Shown one piece after another: positions 56,479-64,000 of a stretch of 64,000 bases of DNA. The translations under genes were made by a program, and so were the position numbers. Positions within the stretch are counted from its first letter, which is position 1; every line of letters begins with the position of its first letter. This DNA is from Oxalicibacterium solurbis (GTDB lineage: Bacteria; Pseudomonadota; Gammaproteobacteria; Burkholderiales; Burkholderiaceae_D): assembly GCF_014635845.1 (NCBI RefSeq), contig NZ_BMDP01000001.1, positions 1,085,730 to 1,149,729 on the forward strand, written 5' to 3'. Under the pieces are notes generated by a model that made no database searches, was not told the DNA's origin, and saw only the letters and a program-made list of their open reading frames with translations.

Positions 56479-57275
56479 CGCGCCTCCAATCCGAAGTCTT
56501 CCGCCAGCGAAGCGCCGGGGTAATGGAAAGGTACCGGGCCATCCGGTTCGGCATTGACGAACTGTTTTACATAAGGATCGTCAGACGCCATCATCTCGGC
56601 CGGTGTCCCCTGCGCGACGATCGCGCCCTTCGACAGAAAATAGACGTGATCGGCGATTGCAAACGATTCGTGCACGTCGTGCGAAACCAGGATCGACGTC
56701 GAACCCAGCGCATCGTTCAGCTTGCGGATCAGGTTGGCCGTCATGCCCATCGAAATCGGATCGAGGCCGGCGAACGGTTCGTCATACATGATGAGTTCGG
56801 GATCGAGCGCAATCGCGCGCGCCAGCGCGACACGGCGCGCCATGCCGCCGGAAATCTCGGACGGACGGAGTTGCGCCGCATTGCGCAGGCCGACCGTCTG
56901 CAATTTCATCAGCACCAGATCGCGGATCATGTCTTCCGGCAAATCGGTATGCTCATGCAGCGGGAAAGCGACATTGTCGAATACCGACATGTCGGTAAAC
57001 AGCGCACCATGCTGGAACAGCATGCCCATCTTGCGGCGCAATGCGTAGATTGCCTTCGTATCCGAAGCATCGACCGGGCGGCCGGCTATCGTGATGCTGC
57101 CGGACTGGGGCGTCAATTGCCCGCCGATCAGGCGCAGGATGGTCGTCTTGCCGGAGCCGGAGCCGCCCATGACAGCCACGACCTTGCCACGCGGGAAGTC
57201 CATGTCGAGCGCCGACAAGATCGGGCGTTCGCCATAACCGAAATGTAGATTGCGGATTTCTACGAGATTGGACAC
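56475..57275 (-). CDS. mlaF: MlaF ATPase
   Basis: 266 residues. Walker A GGSGSGKTT, signature ISGGMARRVALARA, Walker B LIMYDEPFAGLD. First gene of the mlaFEDACB block and so probably of the whole minus-strand run; its promoter should lie at 57276-57380. Confidence 0.94.
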   Translation of the reverse strand: MSNLVEIRNLHFGYGERPILSALDMDFPRGKVVAVMGGSGSGKTTILRLIGGQLTPQSGSITIAGRPVDASDTKAIYALRRKMGMLFQHGALFTDMSVFDNVAFPLHEHTDLPEDMIRDLVLMKLQTVGLRNAAQLRPSEISGGMARRVALARAIALDPELIMYDEPFAGLDPISMGMTANLIRKLNDALGSTSILVSHDVHESFAIADHVYFLSKGAIVAQGTPAEMMASDDPYVKQFVNAEPDGPVPFHYPGASLAEDFGLEAR

Positions 57276-57379
57276 AACATCTAGGAAAGATTGGCAAGCC
57301 TGTAATTGTAGTGCAGATTACAAAATCGCTCCCGCACATCCCGCCGCAGCCACCGTGAATTCCCATCAGACCGTTGTAA

Positions 57380-57413
57380 AAAAGCCCGACATTCTTTCAA
57401 TTGTCGGGCTTTT
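57380..57413. terminator. Bidirectional terminator between mlaF and gltD
   Basis: 12-bp stem AAAAGCCCGACA (57380-57391) / TGTCGGGCTTTT (57402-57413) with a 10-base loop. It ends gltBD transcription on the minus strand. Confidence 0.85.
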
Positions 57414-57506
57414 GTCTGGCGATATTGAATAATCGACGCGGCAATACCAATTCGCCCATCAGGATCGCATCGACTTCACGTGCGCACTGGCGTCCTTCGC
57501 GGACGA
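57397..57506 (-). pseudogene. Duplicated remnant of the gltD 3' end
   Basis: Minus-strand translation gives [23 protein letters not shown], nearly identical to the true GltD C-terminus [23 protein letters not shown] 155 bases away. Differences fall mostly at third codon positions, so this was once a translated copy. It then runs on for 12 residues into the terminator before a stop. No start or upstream part remains. Confidence 0.75.
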
Positions 57507-57517
57507 GAGCCGGAAGA

Positions 57518-57578
57518 ATTCAACAGCCTTCTCCTGTTGAATCCGGCGAGCACTGCCTTGGCTTGCAAGCCAAGGCAG
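57518..57578. repeat. Two hairpins between gltD and its remnant
   Basis: First ATTCAACAG / CTGTTGAAT (57518-57542); second a perfect 26-base palindrome CTGCCTTGGC-TTGCAA-GCCAAGGCAG (57553-57578). No T run follows either, so they may protect the mRNA 3' end or be recombination products more than terminators. Confidence 0.65.
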
Positions 57579-57587
57579 CGCGATCCA

Positions 57588-59051
57588 TTACCGTGGCAGT
57601 ACGGAATCGCCCATCAGGAAGGCATCAACCTCGCGTGCGCATTGGCGTCCTTCGCGGATCGCCCAGACGACCAGCGACTGACCGCGACGCATGTCGCCGG
57701 CGGCGAATACCTTGTCGACGGAAGTGCGATAGCAGCCTTCGCCATCCGTCGTCGCTTTCGCATTGCCGCGACCGTCCTTCTCGATGCCGAATGCATCCAG
57801 CACGCTCTGTACCGGCGACACGAAGCCCATCGCCAGCAACACCAGATCGGCCTTCATTTCGAATTCGGAATTCGGCACTTCTACCATCTTGCCGTCTTTC
57901 CATTCGACGCGTGCGGCGATCAGTTTCTCGACCTTGCCGTTCTTGCCTTCCAGACGCTTGGTCGCGACGGCCCAGTCGCGCTCGCAACCTTCTTCATGCG
58001 ACGACGAGGTGCGCAGCTTGGTCGGCCAGTACGGCCAGACCAGCGGCTTGTTTTCTTCTTCCGGCGGTTGCGGCAGCAGTTCGAACTGAATGACCGATTC
58101 CGCGCCGTGACGATTCGACGTGCCGACGCAGTCGGAGCCGGTATCGCCGCCGCCGATCACGATCACGTGCTTGCCGGTCGCCATGATCTGGTCCTTGACC
58201 TTGTCACCCGCGTTGACCTTGTTCTGCACCGGCAGGAATTCCATTGCGTAATGCACGCCCTTCAGTTCGCGGCCCGGGACCGGCAGATCGCGCGGCTGTT
58301 CTGCGCCGCCGGTGAGAATCACGGCGTCGAAATCCTTGTTCAACTGGTCAGCCGAAATCGTTTCCTTCGCCCAGTTGATGATGTCGGCCGGGAAATCCTT
58401 GCCGATGAATACGCCGGTGCGGAAAGTCACGCCTTCGGCTTCCATCTGCTTGACGCGCAGATCGATGTGCGACTTCTCCATCTTGAAGTCGGGGATACCG
58501 TAACGCAGCAGGCCACCGACGCGATCGTTCTTTTCGAACACCGTCACATCGTGACCGACGCGCGCCAGCTGTTGTGCTGCCGCCATACCCGCAGGACCCG
58601 AACCGACCACGGCAACCTTCTTGCCAGTCTTGACGACGGCCGGTTGCGGCTTGACCCAGCCGTTTTCCCAGCCCTTGTCGATGATGAAGTGCTCGATCGA
58701 CTTGATGCCGACCGGATCTTCATTGATGCCCAGCGTGCAGGCAGCCTCGCACGGCGCCGGGCAAATGCGACCGGTGAATTCCGGGAAGTTGTTCGTCGAG
58801 TGCAGCGTATCGAGTGCCGTCTGATAATCGCCGTGGAATACGAGATCGTTCCAGTCGGGGATGATGTTGTTGACCGGACAGCCGTTATTGCAGAACGGAA
58901 TGCCGCAGTCCATGCAGCGCGCACCCTGAATCTTCGCGTCTGCATCGTTCAGATGCAGCGTGAATTCCTTGTAATGCTTCAATCGTTTTTGCGGCTCTTC
59001 GCTTGCTTCCTGCAAGCGCTCGTATTCCATGAAGCCGGTAATCTTTCCCAT
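57588..59051 (-). CDS. gltD: Glutamate synthase (NADPH) small subunit
   Basis: 487 residues. N-terminal cysteines for [4Fe-4S] clusters ([17 protein letters not shown]), FAD motif [19 protein letters not shown] and NADPH motif [13 protein letters not shown]. Delivers electrons from NADPH to GltB. Follows gltB on the same strand by 76 bases. Family-normal length. Confidence 0.95.
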   Translation of the reverse strand: MGKITGFMEYERLQEASEEPQKRLKHYKEFTLHLNDADAKIQGARCMDCGIPFCNNGCPVNNIIPDWNDLVFHGDYQTALDTLHSTNNFPEFTGRICPAPCEAACTLGINEDPVGIKSIEHFIIDKGWENGWVKPQPAVVKTGKKVAVVGSGPAGMAAAQQLARVGHDVTVFEKNDRVGGLLRYGIPDFKMEKSHIDLRVKQMEAEGVTFRTGVFIGKDFPADIINWAKETISADQLNKDFDAVILTGGAEQPRDLPVPGRELKGVHYAMEFLPVQNKVNAGDKVKDQIMATGKHVIVIGGGDTGSDCVGTSNRHGAESVIQFELLPQPPEEENKPLVWPYWPTKLRTSSSHEEGCERDWAVATKRLEGKNGKVEKLIAARVEWKDGKMVEVPNSEFEMKADLVLLAMGFVSPVQSVLDAFGIEKDGRGNAKATTDGEGCYRTSVDKVFAAGDMRRGQSLVVWAIREGRQCAREVDAFLMGDSVLPR

Positions 59052-59127
59052 GTTTTTCGCCTTCTAAAACCATTCTTTTCGGGCCGGCCGAAACCGGCCC
59101 GATCACATCATTGTGGAGTTGCGGAGC

Positions 59128-62100
59128 TTATGCGGTCACTGTGGTGTTTGCCGCTTCGTCGACCTTGCGTGCATGCATTTCGACCAGCGCACGCTTGTAC
59201 TCGGACGGGAACACCTTGACGAACTTGGTTCGTGCGACGCTCCATTCATCCAGCAGGGCACGTGCGCGCGAGCTGCCGGTGTACTTGAAGTGGCGTTCGA
59301 TCAGCGACTTCAGGATCGCTTCGTCGGTCTGCGCTTCACCGCCACGCTTGGTGCTGTGCCAGATTGCGCGCTCGCCCTGCGATTGCTCGTCGTGCGACTG
59401 CAGCGATTCCAGTGCCACCATCGCCATGTTGCACTTGGCAGCGAACTCGCCGGCCGGATCGTAGACGTAGGCGATACCGCCCGACATACCCGCCGCGAAG
59501 TTGCGACCGGTTTCGCCGAGCACAACGACAGTGCCGCCGGTCATGTATTCGCAACCATGGTCGCCGGTACCTTCGACGACGGCGATCGCGCCGGAGTTAC
59601 GCACCGCGAAACGTTCGCCTGCGACGCCGTTGAAGAACGCTTCGCCGGCAACGGCACCGAACAGCACGGTGTTGCCGATGATGATGTTTTCCACGGCACG
59701 ACCGCGGAACTCGGTGTTCGGACGCACGATGATGCGGCCGCCCGACAAGCCCTTGCCGACGTAGTCGTTGCCTTCGCCGACCAGATCCAGCGTGATGCCG
59801 TGTGCGAGGAACGCACCGGCCGACTGGCCTGCGGTGCCTTGCAGCTGAATGTGGATGGTGTCGTCAGGCAGACCTTCGTGACCGTACTTCTTCGCCACCA
59901 CGCCCGACAGCATCGCGCCGACCGTACGGTTGACGTTGATGACCGGCGAGATGAACGAGACTTTTTCACCGTTGTCGATGGCGGCCTTCGCCTGTGCGAT
60001 CAGCTTGTGATCCAGCGCCTTGATCAGGTTGTGATCCTGTTCTTCGGTGTGGAAGCGCGCTTCGCCTTCGACGACCGGCGGCTGATAGAACATGCGGCTG
60101 AAGTCCAGGCCTTTTGCCTTCCAGTGCGTGATCGCCCTGGCCTTGTCCAGCAGATCGGAACGGCCGATCAGGTCGTCGAACTTGCGGATACCCAGCTGCG
60201 CCATGATCTGACGTGCTTCTTCAGCAACGAAGAAGAAGTAGTTCACGACATGTTCCGGCTTGCCGGCAAACTTCGCGCGCAGCACCGGGTCCTGCGTGGC
60301 AACGCCGACCGGGCAGGTGTTCAGATGGCATTTGCGCATCATGATGCAGCCTTCGGCGACCAGCGGAGCGGTCGAGAAGCCCATTTCATCTGCGCCCAAC
60401 AGACCGGCGATGACGACGTCGCGGCCGGTTTTCATCTGGCCGTCAGCCTGCACGCGGATACGCGTACGCAGGCCGTTCAGAATCAGTGTCTGCTGCGTTT
60501 CCGCCAGACCAAGTTCCCACGGCGAGCCGGCATGCTTGACCGACGACAGCGGCGATGCGCCGGTGCCGCCGTCATGGCCGGCGATCACGACGTGATCGGC
60601 CTTCGCCTTGGCAACGCCCGTTGCAACGGTACCGACACCGACTTCCGACACCAGCTTGACCGAGATCGACGCAGTCGGATTGACGTTCTTCAGATCGTGG
60701 ATCAGCTGCGCCAGATCTTCGATCGAATAGATGTCGTGGTGCGGCGGCGGCGAAATCAGGCCAACGCCCGGCACCGAGAAACGCAGGTGCGCGATGTAAT
60801 CGGACACCTTGTGACCCGGCAGCTGGCCGCCTTCGCCCGGCTTGGCGCCTTGCGCCATCTTGATCTGGATCTGTTCGGCAGAGGTCAGGTATTCCGTCGT
60901 CACGCCGAAACGGCCCGACGCCACCTGCTTGATCTTCGAACGCAGTGAATCGCCTGCCTGCAGCGGCAGATCGACTTCGACCACATCCTTGCCGATGACG
61001 GCAGCCAGCGTAGTGGCGTCCTTGATCGGAATGCCGCGCAGTTCAGAACGATAACGGCGCGTATCTTCGCCGCCTTCACCGGTATTCGACTTGCCGCCGA
61101 TGCGGTTCATCGCGATCGCCAGCGTGGCGTGCGCTTCGGTCGAGATCGAGCCGAGCGACATCGCGCCAGTCGCAAAGCGCTTGACGATTTCCTTGGCCGA
61201 TTCGACTTCATCCAGCGGAATCGCAGCCGATGGATCGACCTTGAACTCGAACAGGCCGCGCAGCGTCATGTGACGCTTGGACTGATCGTTGATGATCTGC
61301 GCGTATTCCTTGTAGGTGTTGTAGTTGTTCGAGCGCGACGAGTGCTGCAGCTTCGCGATCGCATCCGGCGTCCACATGTGCTCTTCGCCGCGCACGCGGT
61401 AGGCGTATTCGCCGCCAGCATCCAGCGCGTTGGCTAGCACCGGATCGTTGCTGAATGCGAGCTGATGCAGACGCAACGCTTCTTCGGCAACCTCGAACAC
61501 GCCGATACCTTCGACGTTGGACGACGTGCCCTTGAAGTATTTCTCGACCAGCGACTTGTTCAGGCCGATCGCTTCGAAGATCTGCGCGCCGCAATACGAC
61601 ATGTAGGTCGAAATACCCATCTTCGACATGACCTTCATCAGGCCCTTGCCGACCGCCTTCTGGAAGTTGGCGATGGTCTTTTCAGGCGACAGTTCGCCCG
61701 GCAGATCCTTCGCCAGGTCGGCCAGCGTATCCATTGCGAGGTAAGGATGGATTGCTTCGGCACCGTAACCAGCCAGCAATGCGAAGTGATGCGTTTCGCG
61801 TGCGGAACCGGTTTCGACAACCAGACCGGTCGACGTACGCAGGCCCTTGCTGACCAGGTGCAGGTGGATTGCCGAGGTTGCCAGCAATGCCGGAATCGCG
61901 ACCTGATCCGCACCGACTTGACGGTCGGAAACGATCAGAATGTTGTGGCCGGAATTGACTGCATCGACGGCTTTCGCACACAGCGATGCCAGGCGCGCCT
62001 CGATGCCTTCCTTGCCCCATGCGGTCGGATAGCAGATGTTCAATTCATACGATTTGAACTTGCCGCCGGTATGCGCACCGATATTGCGCAGCTTCGCCAT

Positions 62101-63816
62101 GTCGGCGTAATCGAGCACCGGCTGCGCCACTTCGAGGCGCATCGGCGGATTGATGTTGTTGGTATCGAGCAGGTTCGGCTTCGGGCCGATGAACGACACC
62201 AGCGACATCACGATCGCTTCGCGGATCGGATCGATCGGCGGGTTCGTCACTTGCGCGAACAACTGCTTGAAGTAGTTGTACAGCGTCTTGTTCTTGTTGG
62301 ACATGACTGCCAGCGGCGAGTCGTTGCCCATCGAACCGGTTGCCTCTTCCGCAGCCACCGCCATCGGCGACATCAGGAATTTCAGGTCTTCCTGCGTATA
62401 GCCGAATGCCTGCTGCAGATCGAGCAATGGCGTCGTCGTCGATTTCTTCTCGACCGGTTCGGCTTTCAGTTCGTCCAGCTTGATGCGGACCGATTGAATC
62501 CATTGCTTGTACGGCTTGGCGTTGGCGTAGGTGTCTTTCAGTTCCTTGTCGTCGATGATGCGGCCGGCTTCCAGATCGATCAGGAACATCTTGCCCGGCT
62601 GCAGGCGCCATTTCTTGATGATCTTGGATTCCGGAATCGGCAGCACGCCGGATTCGGATGCCATCACGACCAGATCGTCGTCGGTGACGATATAGCGTGC
62701 GGGACGCAGGCCGTTACGATCCAGCGTACCGCCGATGTGACGGCCGTCGGTGAAGGCCATCGCGGCAGGACCGTCCCACGGCTCCATCATCGCAGCGTGG
62801 TATTCGTAGAAAGCGCGGCGGTTGTCGTCCATCAGCGTGTGGTTTTCCCACGCCTCCGGAATCATCATCATCATCGCTTGCGGAATCGGATAGCCGGCCA
62901 TCACCAGCAGTTCCAGCGCATTGTCGAAGCAGGCGGTATCCGACTGGCCTTCGTAGATCAGCGGGAACAGTTTCTGCAGGTCTTCGCCCAGCACGGCCGA
63001 CTTCATGATGCCTTCGCGTGCGCGCATCCAGTTGAAGTTGCCCTTGACGGTGTTGATCTCGCCGTTGTGCGCCAGCAGGCGGTACGGGTGTGCCAGCGGC
63101 CATTCCGGGAAGGTATTGGTCGAGAAGCGTTGGTGCACCAGCGCCAGCGCGGAGACGCAGCGCGGATCCTGCAGATCTTTATAGTATTCGCCGACCTGGT
63201 CCGCCAGCAGCAGGCCCTTGTAGACGACAGTACGCGCCGACATCGACGGCACGAAGAATTCCTTGCCATGCAACAGGTTCAGCGCCTGGATCGCGTGGCC
63301 GGATGCCTTGCGGATCACGTACAGTTTACGCTCCAGCGCATCGGTGACCATGATGTCCTGGCCACGACCGATGAAAATCTGGCGGATCACCGGTTCCTTG
63401 TCGCGCACGGTCGGCGACATCGGCATTTCCTTGTCCACGGCAACGTCGCGCCAGCCGAGCACGACCTGACCTTCGGCCAGCACGGTGCGCTCGATTTCCT
63501 GTTCACAGGCGATGCGGGATGCGTTTTCCTTCGGCAGGAAGATCATGCCGACGCCGTATTCGCCAGGTGGCGGCAAGGTCACACCCTGCTTCGCCATTTC
63601 CTCGCGATAAAACTGGTCCGGGATCTGAATCAGAATACCGGCACCGTCGCCCATCAGCTTGTCAGCGCCGACGGCGCCGCGATGGTCGATGTTCTTCAGG
63701 ATCTGCAGACCCTGCTCAACGATGGAATGGCTTTTCTGCCCTTTAATATGAGCAACGAAACCGACGCCGCAAGCGTCATGTTCATTAGCCGGATCGTACA
63801 AACCTTGCGCTTGCAT
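59128..63816 (-). CDS. gltB: Glutamate synthase (NADPH) large subunit
   Basis: About 1562 residues. N-terminal glutamine amidotransferase whose nucleophile Cys16 (HDACGVGF) becomes residue 1 after removal of a 15-residue propeptide; central domain; FMN/synthase domain with the [3Fe-4S] motif [16 protein letters not shown]-terminal GXGXG beta-helix. Converts 2-oxoglutarate and glutamine to two glutamates. ATG 63816 is preceded by GGAGAAGGCA; a GTG at 63828 lies upstream of that ribosome site and is unlikely. Confidence 0.95.
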   Translation of the reverse strand: MQAQGLYDPANEHDACGVGFVAHIKGQKSHSIVEQGLQILKNIDHRGAVGADKLMGDGAGILIQIPDQFYREEMAKQGVTLPPPGEYGVGMIFLPKENASRIACEQEIERTVLAEGQVVLGWRDVAVDKEMPMSPTVRDKEPVIRQIFIGRGQDIMVTDALERKLYVIRKASGHAIQALNLLHGKEFFVPSMSARTVVYKGLLLADQVGEYYKDLQDPRCVSALALVHQRFSTNTFPEWPLAHPYRLLAHNGEINTVKGNFNWMRAREGIMKSAVLGEDLQKLFPLIYEGQSDTACFDNALELLVMAGYPIPQAMMMMIPEAWENHTLMDDNRRAFYEYHAAMMEPWDGPAAMAFTDGRHIGGTLDRNGLRPARYIVTDDDLVVMASESGVLPIPESKIIKKWRLQPGKMFLIDLEAGRIIDDKELKDTYANAKPYKQWIQSVRIKLDELKAEPVEKKSTTTPLLDLQQAFGYTQEDLKFLMSPMAVAAEEATGSMGNDSPLAVMSNKNKTLYNYFKQLFAQVTNPPIDPIREAIVMSLVSFIGPKPNLLDTNNINPPMRLEVAQPVLDYADMAKLRNIGAHTGGKFKSYELNICYPTAWGKEGIEARLASLCAKAVDAVNSGHNILIVSDRQVGADQVAIPALLATSAIHLHLVSKGLRTSTGLVVETGSARETHHFALLAGYGAEAIHPYLAMDTLADLAKDLPGELSPEKTIANFQKAVGKGLMKVMSKMGISTYMSYCGAQIFEAIGLNKSLVEKYFKGTSSNVEGIGVFEVAEEALRLHQLAFSNDPVLANALDAGGEYAYRVRGEEHMWTPDAIAKLQHSSRSNNYNTYKEYAQIINDQSKRHMTLRGLFEFKVDPSAAIPLDEVESAKEIVKRFATGAMSLGSISTEAHATLAIAMNRIGGKSNTGEGGEDTRRYRSELRGIPIKDATTLAAVIGKDVVEVDLPLQAGDSLRSKIKQVASGRFGVTTEYLTSAEQIQIKMAQGAKPGEGGQLPGHKVSDYIAHLRFSVPGVGLISPPPHHDIYSIEDLAQLIHDLKNVNPTASISVKLVSEVGVGTVATGVAKAKADHVVIAGHDGGTGASPLSSVKHAGSPWELGLAETQQTLILNGLRTRIRVQADGQMKTGRDVVIAGLLGADEMGFSTAPLVAEGCIMMRKCHLNTCPVGVATQDPVLRAKFAGKPEHVVNYFFFVAEEARQIMAQLGIRKFDDLIGRSDLLDKARAITHWKAKGLDFSRMFYQPPVVEGEARFHTEEQDHNLIKALDHKLIAQAKAAIDNGEKVSFISPVINVNRTVGAMLSGVVAKKYGHEGLPDDTIHIQLQGTAGQSAGAFLAHGITLDLVGEGNDYVGKGLSGGRIIVRPNTEFRGRAVENIIIGNTVLFGAVAGEAFFNGVAGERFAVRNSGAIAVVEGTGDHGCEYMTGGTVVVLGETGRNFAAGMSGGIAYVYDPAGEFAAKCNMAMVALESLQSHDEQSQGERAIWHSTKRGGEAQTDEAILKSLIERHFKYTGSSRARALLDEWSVARTKFVKVFPSEYKRALVEMHARKVDEAANTTVTA

Positions 63817-64000
63817 TGCCTTCTCCACTGCTTTTCAACGAGCCTGAAGGATAGTGCAGCGCAATAGCAAATTCAACCCGAATAAAAGGGGTCAGAGTAA
63901 ATTTAATAAAGCAGTATTTGAGGTTCGGCCGGGATTCGTGCAAAATTTGTCAAAACTCCATATAACTATATGAATAAAAAGGAGTTTTAACTTTTCGCTT
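63817..64000. other. Gene-free region upstream of gltB
   Basis: Must hold the gltBD promoter. It contains AAAAGGGGTCAGAGTAAATT (63885-63904), resembling a sequence often seen beside REP-associated and other transposases in proteobacteria, and an inverted repeat AAAACTCC (63952-63959) / GGAGTTTT (63981-63988) around an AT-rich loop. Composition is AT-richer than the genes. The window ends here, so what follows is unknown. Confidence 0.4.

Noticed and set aside
57518..57578. Hairpins after gltD as terminators
   Set aside because: Neither is followed by a T run; the strong terminator is further on at 57380-57413.
61465..63867. 800-residue open frame antisense to gltB
   Set aside because: It mirrors the strongly conserved gltB frame, is rich in His, Arg, Gln and Asp, has no ribosome site and matches no family.

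Overview
The window reads as chromosome of a betaproteobacterium of the order Burkholderiales, most likely family Oxalobacteraceae (Herbaspirillum/Collimonas/Herminiimonas type). This rests on the long co-oriented block mlaFEDACB - ABC pair - ibaG - murA - his - HIT - tatABC, the petABC-sspA-sspB block, high G+C coding sequence and the family resemblance of the proteins. The genus call is inference; no 16S gene is present.

Layout. 1-1.1 kb: lipA. 1.2-2.5 kb: two overlapping exported DUF3617 paralogues. 2.7-6.4 kb: a three-gene minus-strand redox/hydrolase operon (atypical SDR, quinone-oxidoreductase-like protein, Asp-nucleophile alpha/beta hydrolase) divergent from a CGNR zinc-finger regulator. 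6.4-8.7 kb: an RclR-like AraC regulator divergent from an AhpD-like protein and an RclC-like (DUF417) membrane protein. 8.8-13.1 kb: MFS transporter, a tRNA-Ser 3' fragment, an SDR divergent from a LysR regulator, a DNA-binding-only AraC protein and a VOC protein. 13.1-15.0 kb: an ABC exporter. 15.0-15.9 kb: a gene-poor stretch. 15.9-22.5 kb: a complete Mrp Na+/H+ antiporter operon with fused A/B subunit, then a small membrane protein. 22.6-26.1 kb: a large DUF748 envelope protein. 26.1-27.1 kb: a foreign-looking, low-GC HEPN-type gene. 27.3-32.6 kb: tex, grxD, ubiX, a radical SAM gene behind a perfect LexA box, and a host-attachment-type protein. 32.66 kb: tRNA-Thr. 32.8-36.8 kb: sspB, sspA and the cytochrome bc1 operon. 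37-41 kb: mscL, an orphan NarL-type regulator, a Nif3-like protein, a DegS-like protease and a DUF2461 protein. 41.0-57.3 kb: one long minus-strand run for protein export (tatCBA), histidine synthesis (hisGDBHAFIE without hisC, with a DNA methyltransferase between hisD and hisB), peptidoglycan precursor synthesis (murA), ibaG, an ABC-2 transporter and the Mla phospholipid system. 57.4-63.8 kb: glutamate synthase gltB-gltD with a duplicated remnant of the gltD 3' end. The last 160 bases are gene-free and AT-richer.

Most of the window is housekeeping. The Rieske subunit carries a twin-arginine signal, so the tat genes here export part of the bc1 complex encoded nearby; glutamate synthase and the his genes serve nitrogen and amino-acid metabolism; Mla, MurA and DUF748 serve the envelope. 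Accessory content is concentrated at 1.2-13 kb and at the HEPN gene. The observations most worth follow-up are the isolated HEPN gene, the LexA-boxed radical SAM gene, the orphan methyltransferase in the his block, an 11-bp phased repeat array in front of an SDR gene, the tRNA-Ser fragment and the gltD remnant. No CRISPR array, prophage or intact insertion sequence was seen.
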